Assembly (NCBI GenBank): GCA_045592225.1
Contig: JAZNUH010000025.1
Location: 1 to 15,506 of the forward strand
Origin: JAZNUH01 sp045592225
Lineage (GTDB): Bacteria; Bacillota; Clostridia; UMGS1883; UMGS1540
Direction: 5' to 3'
Length of the DNA: 15,506 nt
Below, piece by piece: positions 6,827 through 13,691 of this stretch (the first letter of the stretch is position 1; each line of letters opens with the position of its first letter). Under the pieces are notes generated by a model. It was given only the letters and a program-made list of their open reading frames with translations, did no database searches and was not told where the DNA came from. A program made the translations under genes and the position numbers.

Positions 6827-7284
6827 CCAATATATCCTTCATCTTTAAGTAAATTGTCTGATTGAGATGCGGCAACTGCAAGTTTGTCGCATCTTTCATT
6901 TTCAGGGTGTCCTGCGTGCCCCTTAACCCACACATATTTAATGGTATGCATGTCTGTAAGCTTTAAAAGCCTTTCCCAAAGGTCGGGGTTTAGTGCCGGT
7001 CCGCTTTTGCGTTTCCAACCCTTTGCCTGCCAGCCTTTTGCCCAGCCTTTTTCCAAAGCATTTATAACATACTCTGAATCACTTGTCAGGGTTACCATGC
7101 ATGGCTCTTTCAATGCTTCAAGTCCTGCTATGACCGCCATAATCTCCATACGGTTATTGGTTGTGCGTTCATAGCCTGCGCTTATTTCCTTTTCCCTGCC
7201 CTTATATTTTAAAATAGTTCCGTAGCCGCCTGCCCCGGGATTGCCGCTGCAGGCACCGTCGGTATATAAAAATACTTCTTTCAT
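6823..7284 (-). CDS. rnhA: Ribonuclease HI
   Basis: The protein has 153 residues, close to the 155 of the E. coli enzyme. It degrades the RNA strand of RNA-DNA hybrids in the cytoplasm, removing R-loops and primer remnants. All catalytic residues are present: D9 in YTDGACSGNPG, E47 in NNRMEIMA, D69 in TSDSEY, H123 in VKGHAGHPENE and D133 in RCDKLA. The tryptophan-rich basic handle (KGWAKGWQAKGWKRK, about residues 79-93) that grips the hybrid is also present, as in E. coli-type enzymes. It starts at ATG 7284 behind a modest SD (AAAGG). Its stop codon shares TTAA with that of the convergent deacetylase gene, leaving no room for a terminator between them. Confidence 0.97.
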   Translation of the reverse strand: MKEVFLYTDGACSGNPGAGGYGTILKYKGREKEISAGYERTTNNRMEIMAVIAGLEALKEPCMVTLTSDSEYVINALEKGWAKGWQAKGWKRKSGPALNPDLWERLLKLTDMHTIKYVWVKGHAGHPENERCDKLAVAASQSDNLLKDEGYIG

Positions 7285-7313
7285 AGCACTGCCTTTCTTT
7301 TTTTGATGGAATT

Positions 7314-7342
7314 ATTATATCTTATTTAGAGCAAAAGGTCAA
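7314..7342 (-). promoter_or_regulatory. Promoter of rnhA
   Basis: On the minus strand TTGACC (7342-7337), a 17-base spacer and TATAAT (7319-7314). Its -35 box stands back-to-back with that of the divergent small-protein gene. Confidence 0.8.
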
Positions 7343-7353
7343 CAGATGTTGAC
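7338..7353. promoter_or_regulatory. Inverted repeat between back-to-back -35 boxes
   Basis: GTCAACA-GA-TGTTGAC is a perfect 7-bp inverted repeat that covers both divergent -35 boxes. Five of the seven pairs follow automatically from two opposed TTGAC boxes, so operator function is only a possibility. Confidence 0.35.
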
Positions 7354-7377
7354 AGTCGCTTTAAAAAAATATATAAT
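7349..7377 (+). promoter_or_regulatory. Consensus promoter of the 47-residue membrane peptide
   Basis: TTGACA (7349-7354), a 17-base spacer and TATAAT (7372-7377): a perfect sigma-A consensus. Confidence 0.85.
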
Positions 7378-7399
7378 CAGTATAAACGGAGGTGTTAAA

Positions 7400-7543
7400 A
7401 TGAACGGACTTGATTTATATGTATATATATCCTTTGGCTTTACCGCCTTCCTTATTGCCCTCTATCTTTTTGTTTTTAAGGTACTTAAAAAGGGTAATAA
7501 TGAGCAGGGTGAAAATGATATAAACGAAGAAGATAATCAATAA
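7400..7543 (+). CDS. Small single-pass membrane protein, 47 residues
   Basis: The ATG at 7400 has a strong SD (GGAGG, 7388-7392) 7 bases upstream. An in-frame TTG at 7346 lies upstream of the -10 box and cannot be used from this promoter. The product has one hydrophobic helix (residues about 5-27, LYVYISFGFTAFLIALYLFVF), then a basic stop-transfer KVLKK and a very acidic, polar tail (ENDINEEDNQ). This predicts the N-terminus outside or in the membrane and the tail in the cytoplasm. It has its own consensus promoter and terminator and is therefore a single-gene unit. I do not recognise the family. Roles such as a membrane-complex subunit or a small regulator are possible but unsupported. Confidence 0.8.
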   Translation: MNGLDLYVYISFGFTAFLIALYLFVFKVLKKGNNEQGENDINEEDNQ

Positions 7544-7548
7544 AAAAG

Positions 7549-7575
7549 AAATCTGTCGCGGCAGATTTGTTTTTT
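7549..7575 (+). terminator. Terminator of the small membrane protein gene
   Basis: AAATCTG (7549-7555) pairs with CAGATTT (7562-7568) around a 6-base loop. Six T residues follow at 7570-7575. Confidence 0.75.
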
Positions 7576-7605
7576 CGTATTCACTGCAGTTTGATACATA
7601 ACGTT

Positions 7606-8135
7606 GTATGTATTTCCTTGCCTTTTTGCGGTCTGGACTTTTTCTACATCCCGTCATTCTCAAGGGATAGGAGAAAATGCTTCAGGACGGACAAACTGAA
7701 CCCGAAGGGTGAATAACCCCCGACAGTACGTGGTACGGCGGGGGTGAAGTTTGTTCGTAGCAAAAAGGCTCTAAAATAAAGAAAAATCGAATTGACTGAG
7801 ATTTTTCGACACGCACATTTTTCTCGGAATTTAGCACTTGATGTATTATGTATTCCCTTGACTTTTTGCGGTCTGGACTTTTTCTGCATCCCGTCATTCT
7901 CAAGGGATAGGAGAAAATGCTTCAGAACGGACAAACTGAACCCGAAGGGTGAACAACCCCCGACAGTACGTGGTACGGCGGGGGTGAAGTTTGTTCGTAG
8001 CAAAAAGGCTCCAAAATAAAGAAAAATCGAATTGACTGAGATTTTTCGACACGCACATTTTTCTCGGAATTTAGTACTTGATGTATTATGTATTTGCTTG
8101 CCTTTTTGCGGTCTGGACTTTTTCTGCATCCCGTC
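7606..8135. repeat. 240-bp tandem repeat, two full units plus start of a third
   Basis: Unit 1 is 7621-7860, unit 2 is 7861-8100, and the third begins at 8101 and stops at 8135, on the spoIIID stop codon. The full units differ at about 8 positions. About 15 bases before unit 1 (7606-7620) resemble the unit's tail. Inside each unit, 10-bp inverted ends GCCTTTTTGC (7620-7629) and GCAAAAAGGC (7760-7769) enclose a 150-bp core. The core holds a hairpin with ACCCCCG and CGGGGGT arms (about 7716-7745). A second stem, GAAAAATC with GATTTTTC (7781-7807), lies in the tail. This fills the roughly 590 bases between the small protein gene and spoIIID. I see no convincing gene in it. It could be an expanded MITE-like element or a structured RNA. 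Confidence 0.9.
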
Positions 8136-8383
8136 TATTTACCAAGATATTTTTTTCGCGTTGCCATTCCACCTCTTATATGCCTTTCCTGCTTGTTGGT
8201 ATCCAGAATAACCCTTGCCTCGCTCGCCAGAGCCTTGTTTATCCTGGGCAGTCTTTCCGAAATATCCTTGTGGACTGTGCTTTTACTTATATTGAATTTT
8301 TTCGCCGTACTGCGTATTGTAGCACGGTTTTCTATTATGTAATTTGCAAAAAGGATAACCCTTTCCTCTATGTAATCCTTCAC
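8135..8383 (-). CDS. spoIIID: Sporulation transcription factor SpoIIID
   Basis: The protein has 82 residues, the usual size. The helix-turn-helix STAKKFNISKSTVHKDISERLPRI (about residues 25-48) and the basic end RHIRGGMATRKKYLGK are characteristic of the family. SpoIIID acts in the mother cell during sporulation, repressing or activating many sigma-E-dependent genes. The start is GTG at 8383, placed by GAGGTG 7 bases upstream. No clear sigma-E promoter was found in the 73 bases to the next gene. Its stop codon is the exact end of the 240-bp tandem array, so whatever terminator it uses is in repeat DNA. Its presence with spoIID shows that the organism belongs to a spore-forming lineage. Confidence 0.96.
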   Translation of the reverse strand: MKDYIEERVILFANYIIENRATIRSTAKKFNISKSTVHKDISERLPRINKALASEARVILDTNKQERHIRGGMATRKKYLGK

Positions 8384-8456
8384 ACTCCCTCACCTCATAT
8401 AAACAATACTCAGTTAAATATATGAGAGTGAAGAAGGGTTTATGCCGTCAAGTTAA

Positions 8457-10256
8457 TTAATACTCACCAAAATACCTTACTGTGAAGTCATAGGCATTGG
8501 CTGACGAATTGTAGCCTCCATAAAATGACTCAAAGTATATTTCATAAGCATATATACATGCCAAACCGCCATACACACCCCTTATGCGGATATTGTGATT
8601 TCCCATCATAAGCTGTGCCACCAGACACTTTCTGAACTCGTCAGCACTTTTGACGTTCATGGGGTCTATCTGCTCCCAGGCAGGGTCATATTCATCAGGC
8701 AGAGGGTAATCATGACCGCCCCATACATGAGTGTTCGCAAGCTTATTTGCATCAATCATAAAGTATGTATGCTCCAGAACAGGCTTTGAAGATATGGGGT
8801 CATCGTGAGTTGTGTCAACAAACTTCCATTCGCCGTCTGCGTATACTTTGTTCCATGCGTGACTGCCGAATCCGTCAAGACCCATTGCACCGCCTACAAC
8901 CGTAAAACACGGAACCCCTGCACGGTTGCACATTCTGTAATAAAGCTCCGCGTAATCCTGACAAATTCCGTATTTGGAGCCAAGTGTAACGTTGGACTCA
9001 AAAGCATACTTTTCCTCTGCCGCCTGTGTTATTGCCCATGCCTCGTCAATAGCTGCCTGATTCATTCCCGGAGGTGGTGCTATAACAGGGTCATAAGTCA
9101 GCGTGTTTACAATATAATCGTGAATGGCCAGCGCAGTATTTCTCACCGTGTCGCGCTGTAAACCGGGCAGGGCATAGCCTGCATAGTCAACCTCTACGGT
9201 AACATTTCCAGAAAGCTCAAGCTCCAGGGGTATAATGAAATCATTTACTTCCTGTACTGCTCCCAGTGCTTCAAGGCTGAAAAGGGAATATGCATCGCCC
9301 AATGTGCACACCGCACCGTAGTAGTACCTGTCATCATATTCAAGGGGTTGGTTGCTGATTTTTGCGGTACCAAGCACCATTCCCGCTGCGGGAACATAGA
9401 AACTGTCATACACTGTGCTTGCATCTACTCCGTAATTTTTGTATATACGCACACCATAATCGTCGTCATCATAATAGGTAAAGCCGACTTCCGATTTTTC
9501 ATAATATATTTCCAATGTGGCAGGAGAAATATAAGGCTTGCCGCCTATATTCACAACGCCATAGGAATATAAACCGCCAATATTTACTCTGCTGTTTGTT
9601 GTGGTTACAGTAAGATCATAAGGCACAGAGCAGAACTGAATTTTTTCGCGCCAGTTGGGCATTGACAGTCGGCATATTATTGTTGCCGCTTCTGCTCTTG
9701 TTATATTGTTGTAGGGATAAAATGTGCCTCTGTAGTCACTGCCTGTAAGAATACCTGCGTTGTAGAGCTTAAAAATCTGTTCTGTATATATTGTTGCGTA
9801 GTCCACATCGGGCAGAGCAGTAATATTATTTATAGCCTCATACTCGCTCTCGGGTCTTGCTACCGCGAGCAGATATGCAAGCTCTGCGCGGAGTGCCGGA
9901 CGTGTGTAGCTTTCAAACTGATTTTCGTAAATTATACCCATTGCCTTTGCATAATCAACTGCGGTATCATACCAGTTTCCGCCTGTGCTTTGCGAAAGCT
10001 TGTATTCAGGGACCTTTCCTGTAAGGCGGACTGCAACGGTAATTGCCTCGGCAACGCTTATGGTTGAATCGGGCGCAAAGGTGGTTTGTGATGTGCCACG
10101 CATAAGTCCTTCGCTCTGACATATAGAAATATAAGAGTGTGCCCAGTGCTCATAGGGTACGTCTGTATATTCTTCTGCCATTACAGGTAATATTCCCAAA
10201 GACATACACACCATTATAATGCACATAAGTAATGCCGTTATTTTAACTGTTCTCAT
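8457..10256 (-). CDS. SLH-anchored transglutaminase-like surface protein
   Basis: The protein has 599 residues from the ATG at 10256, with GAGGAG 8 bases upstream. A signal peptide ends at VMA (residue 27). Three SLH modules follow (about 29-80, 90-135, 145-200; the third has ITRAEA) and would hold the protein to wall polymer. Residues about 205-385 are beta-rich and of uncertain family, with an INIGG-PYISPATLEIYY stretch reminiscent of copper-amine-oxidase-N domains. The C-terminal part is a transglutaminase-like core with the expected triad C432 (YGICQDYAELYY), H466 (SHAWNKV) and D481 (FVDTTHDDP). Such domains cleave or cross-link proteins outside the cell. It begins 28 bases after the TIR gene and is probably co-transcribed with it. 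Spacing suggests it could run on towards spoIIID, but no evidence decides this. Confidence 0.88.
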   Translation of the reverse strand: MRTVKITALLMCIIMVCMSLGILPVMAEEYTDVPYEHWAHSYISICQSEGLMRGTSQTTFAPDSTISVAEAITVAVRLTGKVPEYKLSQSTGGNWYDTAVDYAKAMGIIYENQFESYTRPALRAELAYLLAVARPESEYEAINNITALPDVDYATIYTEQIFKLYNAGILTGSDYRGTFYPYNNITRAEAATIICRLSMPNWREKIQFCSVPYDLTVTTTNSRVNIGGLYSYGVVNIGGKPYISPATLEIYYEKSEVGFTYYDDDDYGVRIYKNYGVDASTVYDSFYVPAAGMVLGTAKISNQPLEYDDRYYYGAVCTLGDAYSLFSLEALGAVQEVNDFIIPLELELSGNVTVEVDYAGYALPGLQRDTVRNTALAIHDYIVNTLTYDPVIAPPPGMNQAAIDEAWAITQAAEEKYAFESNVTLGSKYGICQDYAELYYRMCNRAGVPCFTVVGGAMGLDGFGSHAWNKVYADGEWKFVDTTHDDPISSKPVLEHTYFMIDANKLANTHVWGGHDYPLPDEYDPAWEQIDPMNVKSADEFRKCLVAQLMMGNHNIRIRGVYGGLACIYAYEIYFESFYGGYNSSANAYDFTVRYFGEY

Positions 10257-10284
10257 AAAATTGTCTCCTCGGTTTACAACAATA

Positions 10285-12099
10285 CTATTTTTTAAGACCT
10301 TTGAAGGAAGCCTCAATCTGGTCAGCAAGTGCCTTTATTTCCTGTTCCTTTGATGAGAATAAATCGGTTTTCTGGTACTGCTTGAGCATATATGCCCAAT
10401 CGGGGAATTCCTTGAACAAATCAAAGGGTTCAATCTGTACAGGGATAATGGTTTTCTTATTTTCCTTTGCGGTGGCTACCTCGGTTATAACCTCCTGGGA
10501 TTTTGCCGAAATGGGAGAAATAAACAGCGCCATCATTGTACAGCTTTTAATTGCCTGTGGCAGAACTACGTTGTAGTTTTCGCCGGGCTTTATGCCGTTT
10601 TCGGAAAGCCAGCAGGCAATTCCGCGTGATTCCAGTTCTTTAACTACAAGCTTTATGCGGCTGTTGGGAAGACCCATATCAGCGCTTGACTTTGAAATGA
10701 AGATATAATCCCCCTTAAGGTCTGCATTACCGCGGATTTTTGTGCCCGCACCTGCAATATCTGCCATTATTTTCTTAACCTTGATAACAATCTTTTCGTA
10801 GGTAGGTGCAAATTTAGTATTTAATATTTTAAGCTGAATATAGCTTCTGAATTTGCGGTTTGCAATAAGAAGCACGATAAATGCCAGAATGCCAAGTCTT
10901 ATCAGCGCAAATATAAATTTAAATATTCCGCCTATAATGCCTAAAATCCTGCCCCATACCCCTTTGGGTTCATTGTTTTTCTTATTACCCAGGTCAAACC
11001 TTCCGACTCCTGTCTCCTCCGAACCGCCTTCGGACTCTTGTGCAGGTGCGTTATAATTTATTATGTCCTTGTCCTGTGCGGTTTTGTACTTTGTATCGGC
11101 AGAGCATACACCGCTACCCTTTCTGTTTCTGTGGTATACCTTTATTTTTCCTGCGTGAATAAGCGGAATATACATATCATCAGCCACAGGGTCAACTGCA
11201 GCTCCGTCCGCTGTATACATTGCAAGAGCTGTATTTTCGTCTGCAAACAGGGTGTGGTTATAGCTTAATGCCACTCCCTTTACCTCACCCTTTTTCAGGT
11301 AGGTTTCATAAGCGGCAGAGCCCATCATACATCCGCCAAGGTAAATTTCCGCCTTTGCATCAGTACCTGTGTATGCATAGCCTGCCTCTGCAATAACAAT
11401 TATGTTGTTATCGCCCTTGCTCTTTTCTATTTTCAGCACGCCTACGCCCTCGTCATATACATACTCGGAGAGGGAATATCCGTTTTTAATGCACATAAAT
11501 CCAAAAAAGTCGCAGTCGGATATGTATTCTACGTTACCCATCTCATTGTTATCCACAAAGCGTTTTTCAGTCATATTCCCGTAAGAGGAAAATGCTGAAA
11601 AAACAACATCCGCACCATTTTCAAAGTATGGTGCCATACCACTGAACAAATTATATTCACTTCTTATTTCAGCGGTTTCAATGTTTGCGTAAAGTATGAA
11701 GCGTTTGCTTGTTACCGATGTGTCCTTTAACAGGTCTGCCATAGCTGTATCCATAACATTTTCGGCTTTGAACTCGTTACTGGACTTGGAATATGCTGCA
11801 AAATGCTTGTCCATAAATTCCTTGCCCGGTGTAACGCGTACAGGCTCTGCATTACCTGCAACAGGATAAATCCATATTGCCGTGTTTTCTGCAGCCGCAG
11901 CACCGTATACTATATCGGTCAGCATACGTTTTACATGCTCGTGACCTGAATTGTCAAAAACAATGTTGATACGCTCTGTAATTTCGGGCTGCGTCTGGTT
12001 TGCTCCCTCATATTCGGGATATACCAGATCCGCATAACAGGTGCCCGACATTATAGAAAGCACCAGAACCATTACCAAAACACTTACAAACTTTTTCAT
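10285..12099 (-). CDS. Receptor-like membrane protein: vWA-like ectodomain, TM helix, cytosolic TIR domain
   Basis: The protein has 604 residues. A signal peptide ends at CYA (residue 23). Residues about 40-185 look like a degenerate vWA fold: NIVFDNSG in place of a MIDAS DxSxS, then KRFILYANIE and ADVVFSAFSSYG strands. Residues 190-330 form a second beta-rich domain, followed by a polar linker (335-378). One membrane helix spans about 385-413 and is followed by basic NRKFRSYIQLK, so the C-terminus is cytosolic. Residues about 463-596 form a TIR domain: YIFISKSSAD, GIACWLSENGIKPGENY (BB-loop region), ALFISPISAKS, and VITEVATA with E540 at the place of the catalytic glutamate of NAD-cleaving TIRs. 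It is the first gene of an operon with the SLH-transglutaminase gene. NADase activity and ligand are inferred, not shown. Confidence 0.85.
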   Translation of the reverse strand: MKKFVSVLVMVLVLSIMSGTCYADLVYPEYEGANQTQPEITERINIVFDNSGHEHVKRMLTDIVYGAAAAENTAIWIYPVAGNAEPVRVTPGKEFMDKHFAAYSKSSNEFKAENVMDTAMADLLKDTSVTSKRFILYANIETAEIRSEYNLFSGMAPYFENGADVVFSAFSSYGNMTEKRFVDNNEMGNVEYISDCDFFGFMCIKNGYSLSEYVYDEGVGVLKIEKSKGDNNIIVIAEAGYAYTGTDAKAEIYLGGCMMGSAAYETYLKKGEVKGVALSYNHTLFADENTALAMYTADGAAVDPVADDMYIPLIHAGKIKVYHRNRKGSGVCSADTKYKTAQDKDIINYNAPAQESEGGSEETGVGRFDLGNKKNNEPKGVWGRILGIIGGIFKFIFALIRLGILAFIVLLIANRKFRSYIQLKILNTKFAPTYEKIVIKVKKIMADIAGAGTKIRGNADLKGDYIFISKSSADMGLPNSRIKLVVKELESRGIACWLSENGIKPGENYNVVLPQAIKSCTMMALFISPISAKSQEVITEVATAKENKKTIIPVQIEPFDLFKEFPDWAYMLKQYQKTDLFSSKEQEIKALADQIEASFKGLKK

Positions 12100-12135
12100 C
12101 AGTAATCTACCTTCCTTTTATATGCTATCTTTAAA

Positions 12136-12164
12136 ATTATATCAAAGCTTTGTATATTTGTCTA
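12136..12164 (-). promoter_or_regulatory. Promoter of the TIR / SLH-transglutaminase operon
   Basis: On the minus strand TAGACA (12164-12159), a 17-base spacer and TATAAT (12141-12136). The start codon at 12099 follows with SD AGGAAGG. Confidence 0.78.
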
Positions 12165-12186
12165 CAAAATATATAAAATAAAGGGA

Positions 12187-12216
12187 ATGTAAAAAAAGTC
12201 CAGACCGCAAAAAGGC
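12187..12216 (-). repeat. Solo copy of the end of the 240-bp repeat
   Basis: Read on the minus strand, 29 of 30 bases match the plus strand at 7620-7649: GCCTTTTTGC, then GGTCTGGACTTTTT, one substitution and TACAT. It directly follows the stem of the permease terminator, about 4 kb from the tandem array and in the opposite orientation. Confidence 0.8.
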
Positions 12217-12245
12217 TTTTAAATAGATAATGCTATTTAAAAGCC
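12214..12245 (-). terminator. Terminator of the amino acid permease gene
   Basis: There is a perfect 13-bp stem, GGCTTTTAAATAG with CTATTTAAAAGCC, and a 6-base loop. On the minus strand five T residues follow; they are also the first T-run of the solo repeat end. Confidence 0.85.
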
Positions 12246-12256
12246 CCTTTGCATTT

Positions 12257-13654
12257 TTAGTCAATAGTTCTGCTTCCGTATTTTCTGAATAACGCACCCA
12301 AAATCATAATTACCGCAAAAACAATAAGGTAAAACAGTACCGGCATAGCGAACTCTCCCTCTGCCTTCGCCTCCAGGTAGGGAGTAATTCCGTGGGCATA
12401 TACCGCCGCAAACACCATAAACAGGCAGGCAAGTGATGCCGCAATGGGAAGTATAAATCTTTTAAACACTCCCTCATCTTTTTCCTTTATCATCCACGCA
12501 ATAAACATGGGTATATACATTGCATAAATTGTTATGATGGGAAGCTCTGACGAATCAAAGTTAAAAACACCAAACCATCCCTTTGTGAGATTTGCGCCAT
12601 AAAAATATACAAGCCACAAGGCACACACAAAAAGTCCCCATATTGCGGAGTTTGTTGCCATATTGGTTGCCTTGTCAACCTGCACAAAGGTGTTGGGAGA
12701 AGGTCCGTCTTTGCGCACCGCTATTGCGTACATACCGCGTGTTGCACCAATCATAAGTCCGTTAAGTGTTCCAAGACAGGATACTATTATGCATATATTG
12801 AGTAAAGTTCCGCCAACGCCGCCGAAAATGTTGGTAAATGCGGTTGTCGCACCTTCTTCAATAAGCACCTTGTTGGTAGCACCCCCTGCCACGCCTACAA
12901 AGTACATAACATACGCCGCCACAACTATAAGGGCACCTACCACGAGCGCGATGGGTAAATTTCTCTTCGGGTTTTCAAGCTCCGAGTTAATAGAGGTAGC
13001 AACAATCCAGCCTTCATAAGCAAAGACTGTTGCAACAATTGCCGCAAAAAGTCCGCCGCTGGTGCTTCCTCCCACCGCCTCTGTAACAACGGTAGTAAAA
13101 TTGTGGGTGAGTGTTCCGTTTGCAAGCCCCACAGTTGTGCCCACAACCGACATAAGCACAACAGGTATAAGCTTTATAACCGTGGCACTTACCTGAAATT
13201 TACCTGCAAGCTTTGGCGAGAGGGCATTTAAAGTATATGATGCTATAAGGAAAAAGCCTGCAAGTATCATAACATTGGGGCCGCCCTTATCCCACATAAA
13301 AAGCACCCCGAAATATCTTGCCGAAACCCACGCGAGTACAGATGTCATTCCCGGGTAATAAATGTTTACCATAAACCAGGAAAGGTAATAGGCATAATTT
13401 CTTCCGCAGGTTGTATCGGCATACTCGGTAATACCGCTTACTTTTTCGTATTTTATTGCCATTACGGCAAACTGTGCCGAGCATACAATCATAAGCAAGC
13501 CGGATATAACCCACGCGGCTATACCAACAGGCATGTTGCCCCCTGTTGCCTCCAAAACGTTTTGCGCCTTGAAAAATACACCCGAGCCTATAACAGTTCC
13601 TACGACCATACATATTGCCGTTGCAAGACCGTATCTTTTCTTAAAGTTTTCCAT
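12257..13654 (-). CDS. Amino acid permease, APC superfamily
   Basis: The protein has 465 residues, with about 12 hydrophobic membrane helices throughout. The first helix holds the APC signature GTVIGSGVFF (about residues 18-27), where the family binds the substrate carboxyl and amino groups. VFAYEGWIVATSINSELENPKRNLP (two stretches, about 215-240) matches the conserved helix 6 and following loop of the LAT/SteT-type exchangers. It imports or exchanges an amino acid; the substrate cannot be read. The ATG at 13654 has GGAAGGG about 11 bases upstream. It starts 37 bases after the flavoprotein gene with no promoter or terminator visible between, so the two probably form one transcript. It ends at a strong hairpin terminator. 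Confidence 0.92.
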   Translation of the reverse strand: MENFKKRYGLATAICMVVGTVIGSGVFFKAQNVLEATGGNMPVGIAAWVISGLLMIVCSAQFAVMAIKYEKVSGITEYADTTCGRNYAYYLSWFMVNIYYPGMTSVLAWVSARYFGVLFMWDKGGPNVMILAGFFLIASYTLNALSPKLAGKFQVSATVIKLIPVVLMSVVGTTVGLANGTLTHNFTTVVTEAVGGSTSGGLFAAIVATVFAYEGWIVATSINSELENPKRNLPIALVVGALIVVAAYVMYFVGVAGGATNKVLIEEGATTAFTNIFGGVGGTLLNICIIVSCLGTLNGLMIGATRGMYAIAVRKDGPSPNTFVQVDKATNMATNSAIWGLFVCALWLVYFYGANLTKGWFGVFNFDSSELPIITIYAMYIPMFIAWMIKEKDEGVFKRFILPIAASLACLFMVFAAVYAHGITPYLEAKAEGEFAMPVLFYLIVFAVIMILGALFRKYGSRTID

Positions 13655-13691
13655 TTAAATTCTACCCTTCCTTTGTAAACTGGCTTAAAAT

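Noticed and set aside
7644..8129. 161-codon open frame on the minus strand through the tandem repeat
   Set aside because: It stays open only because the repeat period is a multiple of 3. It has no ribosome site, and its sequence is that of hairpins and inverted ends.
8078..8425. 115-codon plus-strand frame
   Set aside because: It is antisense to spoIIID, which is recognised with confidence.
8384..8456. Sigma-E promoter for spoIIID
   Set aside because: CATATATT-like sequence is present on the minus strand but no CATAnnnT box sits 13-15 bp downstream, so I do not report one.
13655..13691. T-box or riboswitch upstream of the amino acid permease
   Set aside because: Only 37 bases lie between the flavoprotein and permease genes, too short for such an element, and no stem is present.
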